In this document: piece by piece, positions 37,536 to 44,788 of the stretch
Layout of the letters: every line of letters begins with the position of its first letter
Position numbering within the stretch: position 1 is the first letter of the stretch
Source: Spirochaetes bacterium GWB1_27_13
GTDB lineage: Bacteria > Spirochaetota > GWE2-31-10 > MWDO01
Assembly: GCA_001829125.1 (NCBI GenBank)
Contig: MIAN01000034.1
Location: 8,223-53,010, forward strand
Length of the DNA: 44,788 nt
Reading direction: 5' to 3'
Translations under genes and position numbers: made by a program
Notes under the pieces: generated by a model
What the model was told of the DNA's origin: nothing
The model's input: only the letters and a program-made list of their open reading frames with translations
Databases searched by the model: none

Positions 37536-38276
37536 ATGAAAATTTTTTATTATATTGCAACAGTAATTTTAACTATTTTAGTATCAATAGTTTCTGTATT
37601 TTTTATTATTACTGAATGGTGGTTACTTTTTATTCCAAGATATAAAAGGTATAAAATGTCCGATCCTTTTTTGATAATACCATGGACTATTGTACTCAAT
37701 ACATTGACTGGGTTAAGAGTGAAAGTTCTAAATAAACAATATGTAGATAAAAAAAGAACTACTCTTTATATTTGTAATCATCAATCATGGATTGATATTC
37801 CGACTTTATTAAGTTCTACTCACGCCTCAGCACTTTCAAAAAAAGAAGTAAAATATATCCCTTTTATAGGAATACTAACAATTTATGGTGGTGCTTTCTT
37901 TTTTGATAGAGATGAAAAAAAATCGAGACTTGGGATTATAAAAGAAGTAATCGATATGTTAAAAAAAGGATATTCTTTATGTGTTTTTCCAGAAGGAACA
38001 AGGAGTTTTGATGGAAATTTATTAGAACCCAATATAACTTTAATAAAACTATGTTATAAATTGAATGTTTGTGTAGTGCCAGCTGCAATAGAAGGCTCTC
38101 GAAATGCTTTACAAAAAGGTAATTATTATATGAAATTTTTCCAGAAAGTAGTATTAAAATATGCTGAGCCTTTATACCCAAAAGATTTTAAAAATGATGA
38201 AGAATTTGCTAAAGCTTGCTGGGGTAAAGTAACAGAAACACATACTGAAATTAAAACTACTTACTTTAATAAATAA
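37536..38276 (+). CDS. plsC: 1-acyl-sn-glycerol-3-phosphate acyltransferase (PlsC)
   Basis: A 246-residue membrane-bound acyltransferase. An N-terminal hydrophobic segment (about 4-30) is followed by the catalytic NHQSWID (H82, D87) and the glycerophosphate-binding FPEGTRS (151-157); PAAIEGS is the fourth block. It makes phosphatidic acid from lysophosphatidic acid in phospholipid synthesis. It starts 21 bases after the STAS-like gene with a GAAAGG site. Size equals the standard family. Confidence 0.9.
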   Translation: MKIFYYIATVILTILVSIVSVFFIITEWWLLFIPRYKRYKMSDPFLIIPWTIVLNTLTGLRVKVLNKQYVDKKRTTLYICNHQSWIDIPTLLSSTHASALSKKEVKYIPFIGILTIYGGAFFFDRDEKKSRLGIIKEVIDMLKKGYSLCVFPEGTRSFDGNLLEPNITLIKLCYKLNVCVVPAAIEGSRNALQKGNYYMKFFQKVVLKYAEPLYPKDFKNDEEFAKACWGKVTETHTEIKTTYFNK

Positions 38277-38443
38277 TTATTTTATTCTCACAAAAAAGCA
38301 AATTATGATTGACAAGAATAGTATGTAAGCTTTATCATTAATTTTAGTTATGCTTAACAAATTCTAATATAGTAAATAAATTTATTCTCTAATTCTGTGG
38401 CTAACTAAAAAAATTGGCTAAAATATTTTTATGGAGTAATAAA

Positions 38444-39658
38444 ATGGATTTTTCAAGTTTATTTAATGCAAATCTTAATTGTCCAAAATGTGATGCTAAA
38501 TTGTCAATCAATTTTCAATCATTTAGAAATGGTAAATTAGTTTGCCAAACTTGTAATCACGAAATAGATGAAGTAGAACTAAAAACATACAATCAAGAAA
38601 AAGAACAAAAAGAAGCAGTTGTCAAACCATATAATTCTAAAATTGAATTAAAAAAAGAAAACGATAGTTTTTCTATGTATTTTCCACCTGAAGGACTTAC
38701 TATTGAGGTTGTAATAGTAGGTTTATTTATGTTAATCTGGGGTGGTGGGGTAGTTTTTTTTACTGCTATTTTTGGATTTCTTGCTTTTTCTGAACCTACA
38801 ATGAGTTTTGCACTTTTGTTTCTAATACCATTTTGGGCTGTTGTAGTCTATATGTTTTATAATATTTTTTTTACAATTTTTGGTAAATCTTATCTTTACA
38901 CAGATAAAGAGTATCTTGTATATAAAAGAGTATTATTTTTTTCCTCTTCTAAAAAAATGATAAAAATTAACGAATTAAAAAGCAGTATATGTGATGTCGT
39001 TTATGGAAGTAAAGGCGGAAGAACTTATTTTGTAACTATATATTATGGAAGTCAAAATAATAGTCTTAAAATAAGAAAAGCAGCTTTTTCTACAACTACA
39101 AAAGAAGAATGTATGTGGCTTGCTAATCAAATAAATGATTTTATAAAAGAAAGTAAAGATGTAACTTCTTATGCAGAGACAATGCCAGAAATAATTGATA
39201 ATCAAAAGACCGAATTACAATGGCAATGGGTTATTACAAGCGTTTTAATTGGACTTCCGATACTTTTTGCTTGTAATGCTTTAATTTATCCTTTTTTTGG
39301 TGGAATACCAGCGTATTTTGTAATAGGACTTATTATTGCTAATTGGTCACCTGGCAAAACAAAAATAGAGCCTGTGATTGGCGTAATTATTTTGACAACT
39401 TTGAGCCTTCTTGTAAATTTAATCTTATTACAAACAACATATCCAGAAAATATATCTATTGCATTAAATAAATTTATCGAAATTTATCAAAATATAATAA
39501 AAAGGTTTAACGTAGAGGCACACTATGACATAAAAACATTACAAATCATAGTTCTCTCAATTATACATTCTATTCTAAGCTTTTTAGGGCTTATTTTAAC
39601 CTTCATGGGGGCTTCTTTAGGTGAATATTTACAAGAAAAAAAATATTCTTCTACTTAG
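38444..39658 (+). CDS. Zinc-ribbon membrane protein of unknown function
   Basis: The ATG at 38444 after GGAG gives 404 residues. The N-terminus is a zinc ribbon with C13, C16, C34 and C37 (CPKC and CQTC). Two membrane helices are at about 82-140, a soluble PH-like beta region (YTDKEYLVYKRVLFF, then KINELKSSICDVVYG) at about 145-235, and four more hydrophobic helices follow to the end. I do not recognise the family. It sits between plsC and a DUF1667 gene. Confidence 0.75.
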   Translation: MDFSSLFNANLNCPKCDAKLSINFQSFRNGKLVCQTCNHEIDEVELKTYNQEKEQKEAVVKPYNSKIELKKENDSFSMYFPPEGLTIEVVIVGLFMLIWGGGVVFFTAIFGFLAFSEPTMSFALLFLIPFWAVVVYMFYNIFFTIFGKSYLYTDKEYLVYKRVLFFSSSKKMIKINELKSSICDVVYGSKGGRTYFVTIYYGSQNNSLKIRKAAFSTTTKEECMWLANQINDFIKESKDVTSYAETMPEIIDNQKTELQWQWVITSVLIGLPILFACNALIYPFFGGIPAYFVIGLIIANWSPGKTKIEPVIGVIILTTLSLLVNLILLQTTYPENISIALNKFIEIYQNIIKRFNVEAHYDIKTLQIIVLSIIHSILSFLGLILTFMGASLGEYLQEKKYSST

Positions 39659-39666
39659 GATGTGTT

Positions 39667-40023
39667 ATGAAAAAAGAATATACTTGTATATCATGCCCTT
39701 TAGGTTGTCAGCTCGAACTTAATGTTGAATCTGACAATATTTTAGTAAAAGGAAATAAATGTAAGCGAGGTGAAATATATGCAAAAGAGGAATATTTTTC
39801 ACCAAAAAGAACTATAACAACAACATGTATTGCAATAAACTCAAATAATATTCATAGAATCCCAGTAAAAACAGACAAACCCCTTTTAAAAGAGTACACA
39901 ATCGATTTATTAAAAGAAATTTATTCTCTAAAAATAAATTTGCCTGTAAAATTAGGTGATATTTTGATAAAAAATTTTAAAAATACAGATGTTAATGTAG
40001 TTGTAACAAGAAGCGTTAGATGA
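39667..40023 (+). CDS. DUF1667 iron-sulfur protein
   Basis: A 118-residue protein with the motif CISCPLGCQLEL (C7, C10, C14) and C32 in GNKCKRGE: the 4Fe-4S arrangement of DUF1667, related to the N-terminal cluster domain of molybdopterin oxidoreductases. The family is usually encoded right after a GlpA-like dehydrogenase and an FAD/NAD oxidoreductase. Neither is present here, so this copy is an orphan. It starts eight bases after the zinc-ribbon gene. Confidence 0.85.
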   Translation: MKKEYTCISCPLGCQLELNVESDNILVKGNKCKRGEIYAKEEYFSPKRTITTTCIAINSNNIHRIPVKTDKPLLKEYTIDLLKEIYSLKINLPVKLGDILIKNFKNTDVNVVVTRSVR

Positions 40024-40233
40024 ATATATACTTGAAATCTCTATACTAATCCCTACGATTTTCTAAAATCTGTTAATTTAAGTTAATAAATTTCTACCAA
40101 AAACTAAGGGATTACAAAAAAATCACAATAATATTTGACTTTTATAATAATTTAGTTAAAATTACTAAAAGACTCAAATTTGGGTTTTTAAAATTATATT
40201 TTGTGTTTGTAATATTTTTTTAAGGAAAAAAGA

Positions 40234-40677
40234 ATGGCTCAATTTAAACTACCTCTTGGACAAATTGGTCTTGCTTTAGAATTTTATAAGGTTATGATTA
40301 TTGAAGACTCAAAAACTGTAAGATTGATGTTAAAACAAATTTTATTATCAGAAAAATTTAATCTAATAATTGAAGCTGAAAATGGAATTGATGCGATCCA
40401 AAAATTACAAAACGCTCCTGAAAAGCCAGATATAATTTTTTCTGATGTCGATATGCCTGGTATGAATGGTATTGAAGCAGTGGCAGAAATAAAAAAAATA
40501 GACCCAAAAATAAAAATTGTTATGGCAACTTCTCATAAAGACGAAGACACTGTAAAAAAATTACTTAACCTTGGTATCTCTGGCTACATAGTAAAACCCT
40601 TTGATAGACAACAAGTCTTAGAAAAAATAGCAAAAATAGTAGGAAGAGACGATTATTTGCCTAAATTTATTAGCTAA
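40234..40677 (+). CDS. CheY-like single-domain response regulator
   Basis: A 147-residue receiver with the acidic pair E24, D25 (MIIEDS), the phospho-acceptor D71 in FSDVDMPG, the threonine switch in VMATSHKDED and the conserved lysine in VKPF. There is no output domain. The ATG at 40234 has TAAGGA at good distance; the internal ATG at residue 21 would cut into strand 1. It may belong to chemotaxis, or accept phosphate from a HisKA_2 kinase. Upstream 210 bases hold a TTGACT at 40135 with a weak -10. Confidence 0.9.
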   Translation: MAQFKLPLGQIGLALEFYKVMIIEDSKTVRLMLKQILLSEKFNLIIEAENGIDAIQKLQNAPEKPDIIFSDVDMPGMNGIEAVAEIKKIDPKIKIVMATSHKDEDTVKKLLNLGISGYIVKPFDRQQVLEKIAKIVGRDDYLPKFIS

Positions 40678-40722
40678 TGATGATAAATTTACCAAAGAGG
40701 GTATAATTTAACGCATCGCCTC

Positions 40723-43683
40723 TTAAATCTCCTCAATTATTTTTTGAAATTGGTTTGTGAGTTGAAGAATTAAACTTTCTTTTGTGTCGTATTGGTTAAA
40801 AATTTGTTGATATTTGTTAAAAATCTCATCTTTTAGGTCGCAAAGTTCGTTAAATTCAGCCCTATTTTGTGAATTTGCCTTAAAATCAACATCTTTAAAG
40901 TAAACATAGAGATAATGAGGCTTCATTCTGGCTTTAAAATTTTTGTAAGCAAGTTCAAACTCTTCTTTTGTAAAATCACCAACTCTATCGCTAAATAATA
41001 CGATAACAATATCACATTTTGACATTTCTGTATTTATATAATCCTGTATTTTATCACCTGCAAAGCTATGCTTTAAATCTTCCCACAAAACTAACTCCAA
41101 ATACTTATTTTTGTCGATAAGGCGGTTATTTGACCTATTAACTAATAATTCCACCGCTTCTCTATCAGAGATCATATCTTTACCAGATGCAAGAAATATT
41201 TTTACTTTTTTGTGTGACATAATAGGCTCTTTTTGGCTAAATTCTTTGATATTTATATAAAAATCTTCAATACCTTCTAAAAGTTTTGATATATTTACAT
41301 CATTAGTAGTTTTTTGACATTCTATCGTCTGTTTTCCCTTATTTTTATAGTTTTTTAGAATATTGTAGTTAAAAAATTGAGGGTCATTATCTTTTTTACA
41401 TTCCTCACAACAGCAAGGTATCATTTCTTTTAACGGTGGAAAATTTAGCGTTTTGTGGATATAATAAAATTTTTCTCTTATAGCAGAAAGTAAATTTTTT
41501 TTATCAATCCCATCTATAAAAATCTTAATTTTTCTATTTAATGGCTCGCTTATAATCAATGCTTTTGCACCTTCATATTTTAAAATAACTCCGTATTTCC
41601 AATAAGTATTGTTATCTATAAGATGATTTGTTATGACTATAAAACGAGGCATAATACCTGCTGGCATAAAATCGTATTGATATTCAAATCGTAAATTATC
41701 TTTATACTCCCAGTTAAAATCAGGTCTTGCTTGCGGAAGAAGTTCTGGGATGATGTATTCCTCAACTTCTGGTATCTTAAAACATAATTCAAATTTTTTC
41801 ATTAACTCAAGTAGGTTTTTGTGTTGAGTCTTTGGATAACCTTTCCATATCAACTCAATGTCAGTTAGATTAAATTTACCCTTTTTTAGTAAAATCTCCT
41901 TTGTATCAAGCACTTTATACACTGCATCAGTTGCCCATTCTGGCTTTAAAAAAATAATTTCTTTTAATATTGTGTTATCATTAAAATTTAAAAAAACGCC
42001 AAGATCATGATAATATCTACTCAAAAACATTGATTTTTCTTCATTAAGATAATATTCTTTACAAATATCCTCGTATTCTATATAATTTATATAATTTTTG
42101 TTTAAATCTTCAAGTTTTTTTCTAATATCAATCCATGTTTTTGGTAATTTACTACCTACATGTGGAAGATTTTCTATATTACTACGGATAATTTGACTAA
42201 GTTCATCAATACCAGCCCCAGTTTTTGCACTTACTTTAAAAAATCCAATTATATTTGGAAATTTTTCTTGTATGGTTTTTTCATCAATAGTTTTTAGCCT
42301 CTCATCAGTTTTATTTAAAACAACTATTATTGGCGACTCATTAGTTAAAATCCTAATTGTATTAAGCCAGTAATCAAAACTCAATATATCAGTATCTTTA
42401 CGAGCCTCCCAAACAAAAAGATACAAAGACCTCTTAGTCAAAAAAAATTGATGTGTCGAATGATATATCTCCTGACCTCCAAAATCCCATATATTTATCC
42501 TAAAATCATTAGTTTTATTAGTTTTTACATCCCACCTTCTAATATCAATCCCTTCTGTTGTTTTTTCTTTAGATATATCAATATTTGGGTCAATTAATTT
42601 TTTCATCAAACTTGTTTTACCAACATCCCCCTCTCCTACAATCAAAAGTTTTGCCTCAAATAATTCAACTTCTTGAGATTTTTTTAAGTTTTCAAAATAG
42701 TTTTTTATCGCATCTTTGCCTTGTTTAAATATTTCGATTGGTGGGGATTCAATGGGATTACCATCCAAATTTAATCCTTTTTCTAAAAAATGTAAATGTT
42801 CTTCCAATATATAAATTTTTTGAAAACGAATTATCCATTCTTGAAGTTTCTTTATTTTATTTTTTTTTAAATTTAATAATTCTAATTTTTTTAAATCTTT
42901 TAAAGGTAATATATCACTTACATGATTATTTCTTAAATTTAAAATGGTTAAATTAGTTAAATCTTTTAATGCTGATATATCAGTTATTTGATTAATTTTT
43001 AAATCTAGAATATTTAAATTAGTTAAATCTTTTAACGCTGATATATCGATTATTTGATTACTTGATAAATCTAGAATATTCAAATTAGTTAAATCTTTTA
43101 ATGAAGATATCTCTCTTATTTGATTACCTGTTAAATACAAAGTATTTAAATTAATTAAATCTTTTAATGGGGATATATTTCTTAGTTGATTATGTGATAT
43201 ATCTAAAGTATTTAAATTAGTCAAATTTTTCAATGGAGTTATATCTATTAGTATATTATTATGTGATATATTTAAACTATTTAAATTAGTTAAATCTTTC
43301 AATGCTGATATATCAATTATTTGATTATGTGATATATCTAAAGTATTTAAATTAGTCAAGTTTTTCAATGGGGTTATATTGCTTAATTGATTACATCTTA
43401 AACTTAAATAACTTAGGTTAATAAAATCTGTTAATACTGATAGATCAAGGTTATTATGACTCAAATATAAATATTGTAAATTTTTAAAACTAATCATTAA
43501 GTCATAAAAATTTCTATAATTTATATTAAATATTGAAAGTCCAGTTATCTTATCATTTTTATTTATAGAATAATAACTATAGTCCTCTTTATCAAACTTT
43601 TTTATTATTTCATCTTCAGAAACCTTTTCAAATTTTTTCCCAATTCGCCCCTCAATCTTCCTCAATATCTCCAAATCCGTCAT
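40723..43683 (-). CDS. Roco-2: LRR-Roc-COR protein with TIR-like (DUF4062-type) C-terminus
   Basis: The ATG at 43683 after GGAGG gives 986 residues. Order: N-terminal segment MTDLEILRKIEGRIG (identical to Roco-1), about ten LRRs (70-280), Roc GTPase with G1 GEGDVGKTS (350-358), G3 DFGGQE (400-405) and an intact G4 NKTD (457-460), COR (about 540-770), cysteine knuckle PCCCEECK, and the effector domain 822-986. That domain starts HKKVKIFLASGKDMISDRE, then ELVLWEDLKHSF (W867, E868, D869), KCDIVIVLFSDRVGDFTKEE. This matches the TIR-like/DUF4062 family found as C-terminal effectors in bacterial conflict proteins. E868 is at the position of the TIR catalytic glutamate. NADase activity is inferred. 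Confidence 0.87.
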   Translation of the reverse strand: MTDLEILRKIEGRIGKKFEKVSEDEIIKKFDKEDYSYYSINKNDKITGLSIFNINYRNFYDLMISFKNLQYLYLSHNNLDLSVLTDFINLSYLSLRCNQLSNITPLKNLTNLNTLDISHNQIIDISALKDLTNLNSLNISHNNILIDITPLKNLTNLNTLDISHNQLRNISPLKDLINLNTLYLTGNQIREISSLKDLTNLNILDLSSNQIIDISALKDLTNLNILDLKINQITDISALKDLTNLTILNLRNNHVSDILPLKDLKKLELLNLKKNKIKKLQEWIIRFQKIYILEEHLHFLEKGLNLDGNPIESPPIEIFKQGKDAIKNYFENLKKSQEVELFEAKLLIVGEGDVGKTSLMKKLIDPNIDISKEKTTEGIDIRRWDVKTNKTNDFRINIWDFGGQEIYHSTHQFFLTKRSLYLFVWEARKDTDILSFDYWLNTIRILTNESPIIVVLNKTDERLKTIDEKTIQEKFPNIIGFFKVSAKTGAGIDELSQIIRSNIENLPHVGSKLPKTWIDIRKKLEDLNKNYINYIEYEDICKEYYLNEEKSMFLSRYYHDLGVFLNFNDNTILKEIIFLKPEWATDAVYKVLDTKEILLKKGKFNLTDIELIWKGYPKTQHKNLLELMKKFELCFKIPEVEEYIIPELLPQARPDFNWEYKDNLRFEYQYDFMPAGIMPRFIVITNHLIDNNTYWKYGVILKYEGAKALIISEPLNRKIKIFIDGIDKKNLLSAIREKFYYIHKTLNFPPLKEMIPCCCEECKKDNDPQFFNYNILKNYKNKGKQTIECQKTTNDVNISKLLEGIEDFYINIKEFSQKEPIMSHKKVKIFLASGKDMISDREAVELLVNRSNNRLIDKNKYLELVLWEDLKHSFAGDKIQDYINTEMSKCDIVIVLFSDRVGDFTKEEFELAYKNFKARMKPHYLYVYFKDVDFKANSQNRAEFNELCDLKDEIFNKYQQIFNQYDTKESLILQLTNQFQKIIEEI

Positions 43684-43731
43684 AAAAACCTCCAAAATAG
43701 GCTAATATTATGGAAACAAGGGGTAGATACC

Positions 43732-43903
43732 GACAAATTACTCGCTTTTAATTATTAGGAGAATTTTAACACGAAGCACGCGAAGTTCACGAAGAAAATA
43801 CGGGAAAAATACCTTTTTTAATTAAGTCTTCGTGAAACTTCGTATCTTCTTCGCGTTCTTCGTGTTAAAAATCCACTTTTTTGAAAACCGAGTAATAACT
43901 GAG
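43732..43903. mobile_element. 172-base palindromic element inserted in the Roco-2 leader hairpin
   Basis: The element runs from GACAAATTACTCGC to CGAGTAATAACTGAG. Its arms pair through ACACGAAGCACGCGAAG against CTTCGCGTTCTTCGTGTT. It is flanked by GGTAGATACC (43722-43731) and GGTAGTTACC (43904-43913), a 10-base near-duplication, and it splits the hairpin which is intact before Roco-1. It is a member of the CACGAAG repeat family (see 4865). Confidence 0.65.
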
Positions 43904-44157
43904 GGTAGTTACCCCTTGTTTTCTGAGATATTTAAATTATATTCTTTATTTGGGATTTATTCAATGGTAATTAAAAAAATCAATAAATTTTTCATAAACA
44001 AAATAATTTTTTTATATTTTTTTACTCTGTGTCTTTGTTGAGAAATCCCCTTTCCAAAAATTCTTCAGTTATCCAAAAAATTTGTCTCTTGAAAATGTAG
44101 AGAAAAGAGAGTATTAATTAAGCATAACAATTTATTAAATAAATGAGGAATTTTGTT
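43904..44157. repeat. Inverted copy of the lipoprotein/Roco intergenic region
   Basis: The bases from TTACCCCTTGTTTTC rightward are the reverse complement of 23935-24172 (TTTAAATTATATTCTTT, TCAATGGTAATT, ACTCTGTGTCTTTGTTGAGAAATCC in pieces). Without the VapBC insert, this gives the probable ancestral spacing between the lipoprotein and Roco genes. Confidence 0.8.
44089..44117 (+). promoter_or_regulatory. Conserved promoter before the deleted lipoprotein gene
   Basis: TTGAAA and TATTAA, 17 bases apart, as at 23962-23990, with AATGAGGAATTTTGTTATG (RBS and start) following. The promoter outlived the gene body. Confidence 0.45.
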
Positions 44158-44280
44158 ATGAAAAATTTAATGTATTGTGTTTTACTGATTTCAAGTATAA
44201 TTAATGATTACTTTTATCACGACGATGAATTAATTGATTACTCAATTAACGATATAGTATTATTTGGTTCTTACTACTGA
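44158..44280 (+). pseudogene. Lipoprotein gene reduced by in-frame deletion to 40 codons
   Basis: MKNLMYCVLLISS (the first 13 codons of the lipoprotein at 22860-23921) is joined in frame to IINDYFYHDDELIDYSIND and the last residues LFGSYY. The deletion covers codons 14-326 of the parent, including the lipobox cysteine, the D/N/K linker and both domains. Promoter, ribosome site and stop are intact, so a 40-residue peptide may still be made, but it lacks the cleavage site. The homology to the left copy ends at about 44311. Confidence 0.9.
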
Positions 44281-44788
44281 TAGAGGTATCAAATGGTTGA
44301 ACTATTGGTAAAACGCAACTCCCCCCTCTAAAAGTCCTAAAAAAACAATATTTATCTTGTTTATATATAATGTATCGGGATTGTTTTTATACTTTAAATA
44401 AATTACATTACTTTTTGGAGGGGGAAAATTGCAATAAAAATAATAATTATTGTAAATGCAGAAAAGACGGAAAAATATATTGATTCTCATTTATTATGAG
44501 AATTAAAATATTTTATAGAATGTGAAAAATAAAAAGATGATTGGGTAGAAATACTAAAAGATTTGATATAGAAGGGCTTGCATTGAAAAGAGAGTTTTCA
44601 GAATGGTTTTCTGTAAATTTATAAAGTTTAATATAAAAAAAACAAAAAAATATTTCGATAGTTGTAAAAGAAATATACTTGGTAAAAAAAACTTAATAAT
44701 TTCCTCAATCTATATTCTATAATGTGAACGATTAATAAGAAGAAACAAAGAAAAGATATTTAGAAAAGGAATAAAAATAAAAAAACCT
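44281..44788. other. Gene-free right edge with an inverted repeat
   Basis: Only the first 30 bases match the left duplicate. ACTCCCCCCTCTAAAAGTCC (near 44317) and CTTTTTGGAGGGGGAAAATT (near 44412) form an imperfect inverted pair about 90 bases apart. The remainder is AT-rich. A stretch near 44530-44580 reads DDWVEILKDLI with stops before and after it, perhaps a relic of a gene; nothing firm can be said. Confidence 0.4.

Noticed and set aside
38975..39205. 76-residue minus-strand frame
   Set aside because: It is opposite the zinc-ribbon membrane protein gene and shows no own features.
44302..44490. 62-residue minus-strand frame near the right edge
   Set aside because: No ribosome site, no family pattern, and it spans an inverted repeat; composition explains it.
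44464..44620. Possible transposase relic (DDWVEILKDLI)
   Set aside because: Only about a dozen residues can be read between stop codons and no adjoining transposase motif follows, so the likeness to an IS256-type motif may be chance.

Overview
The window is a very AT-rich bacterial chromosome segment of 44,788 bases. It has short Shine-Dalgarno-led genes and no tRNA, rRNA or CRISPR. Genes for a chemoreceptor, a CheY-like regulator, a giant kinase/ATPase/PP2C regulator, an SPFH protein, many lipid- or membrane-linked proteins and LRR proteins fit a low-GC environmental or host-associated bacterium. A spirochaete is possible, but this is an inference and nothing here is a decisive phylogenetic marker.

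Left part (1-10 kb): the 3' end of a HisKA_2-type histidine kinase cut by the window edge, a YwbE-arfB pair, a DUF3820 gene, and a DUF2975/XRE/DUF4386/zinc-type (MDR) oxidoreductase run. A second, minus-strand group has a B12-binding radical SAM protein, a CrtI-like FAD oxidoreductase, a second DUF4386 protein, a DapB-like reductase and a decayed second MDR oxidoreductase.

Accessory region A (10-16 kb): a solute-binding protein, then alternating toxin-antitoxin modules (one MazF type, one UPF0175/DUF3368 type, one wrecked copy of the latter), a WD40 gene remnant and an orphan C-terminally membrane-anchored protein. They are separated by copies of the same flanking sequences, so the region looks like repeated cassettes in decay.

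Core island (16-22.5 kb): parE without parC, a large methyl-accepting chemotaxis protein, and a coupled AAA ATPase/TOPRIM (RloA/RloB-like) pair that is a candidate defence module.

Accessory region B (22.8-44.3 kb): the most interesting structure. Two paralogous LRR-Roc-COR (Roco) proteins lie at the two ends of a ~15 kb segment in inverted orientation. Their N-terminal halves and upstream regions are shared but their C-terminal effectors differ: a PD-(D/E)XK-nuclease-like domain in one, a TIR-like/DUF4062-like domain in the other. Each has a divergent lipoprotein gene upstream, full length on the left and reduced by an in-frame deletion on the right. The left copy has also received a VapBC-type module between ~100 bp direct repeats; the right copy has received a palindromic element with a 10 bp target duplication. 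Crossover in the shared N-terminal DNA would invert the segment between them and exchange the effectors. Inside that segment are housekeeping or regulatory genes: SPFH protein, trifunctional kinase/ATPase/phosphatase, lytic transglycosylase, STAS-like protein, PlsC acyltransferase, zinc-ribbon membrane protein, DUF1667 protein and CheY-like regulator.

Start sites were moved inward wherever an ATG with a good ribosome binding site lies just inside the longest reading frame.
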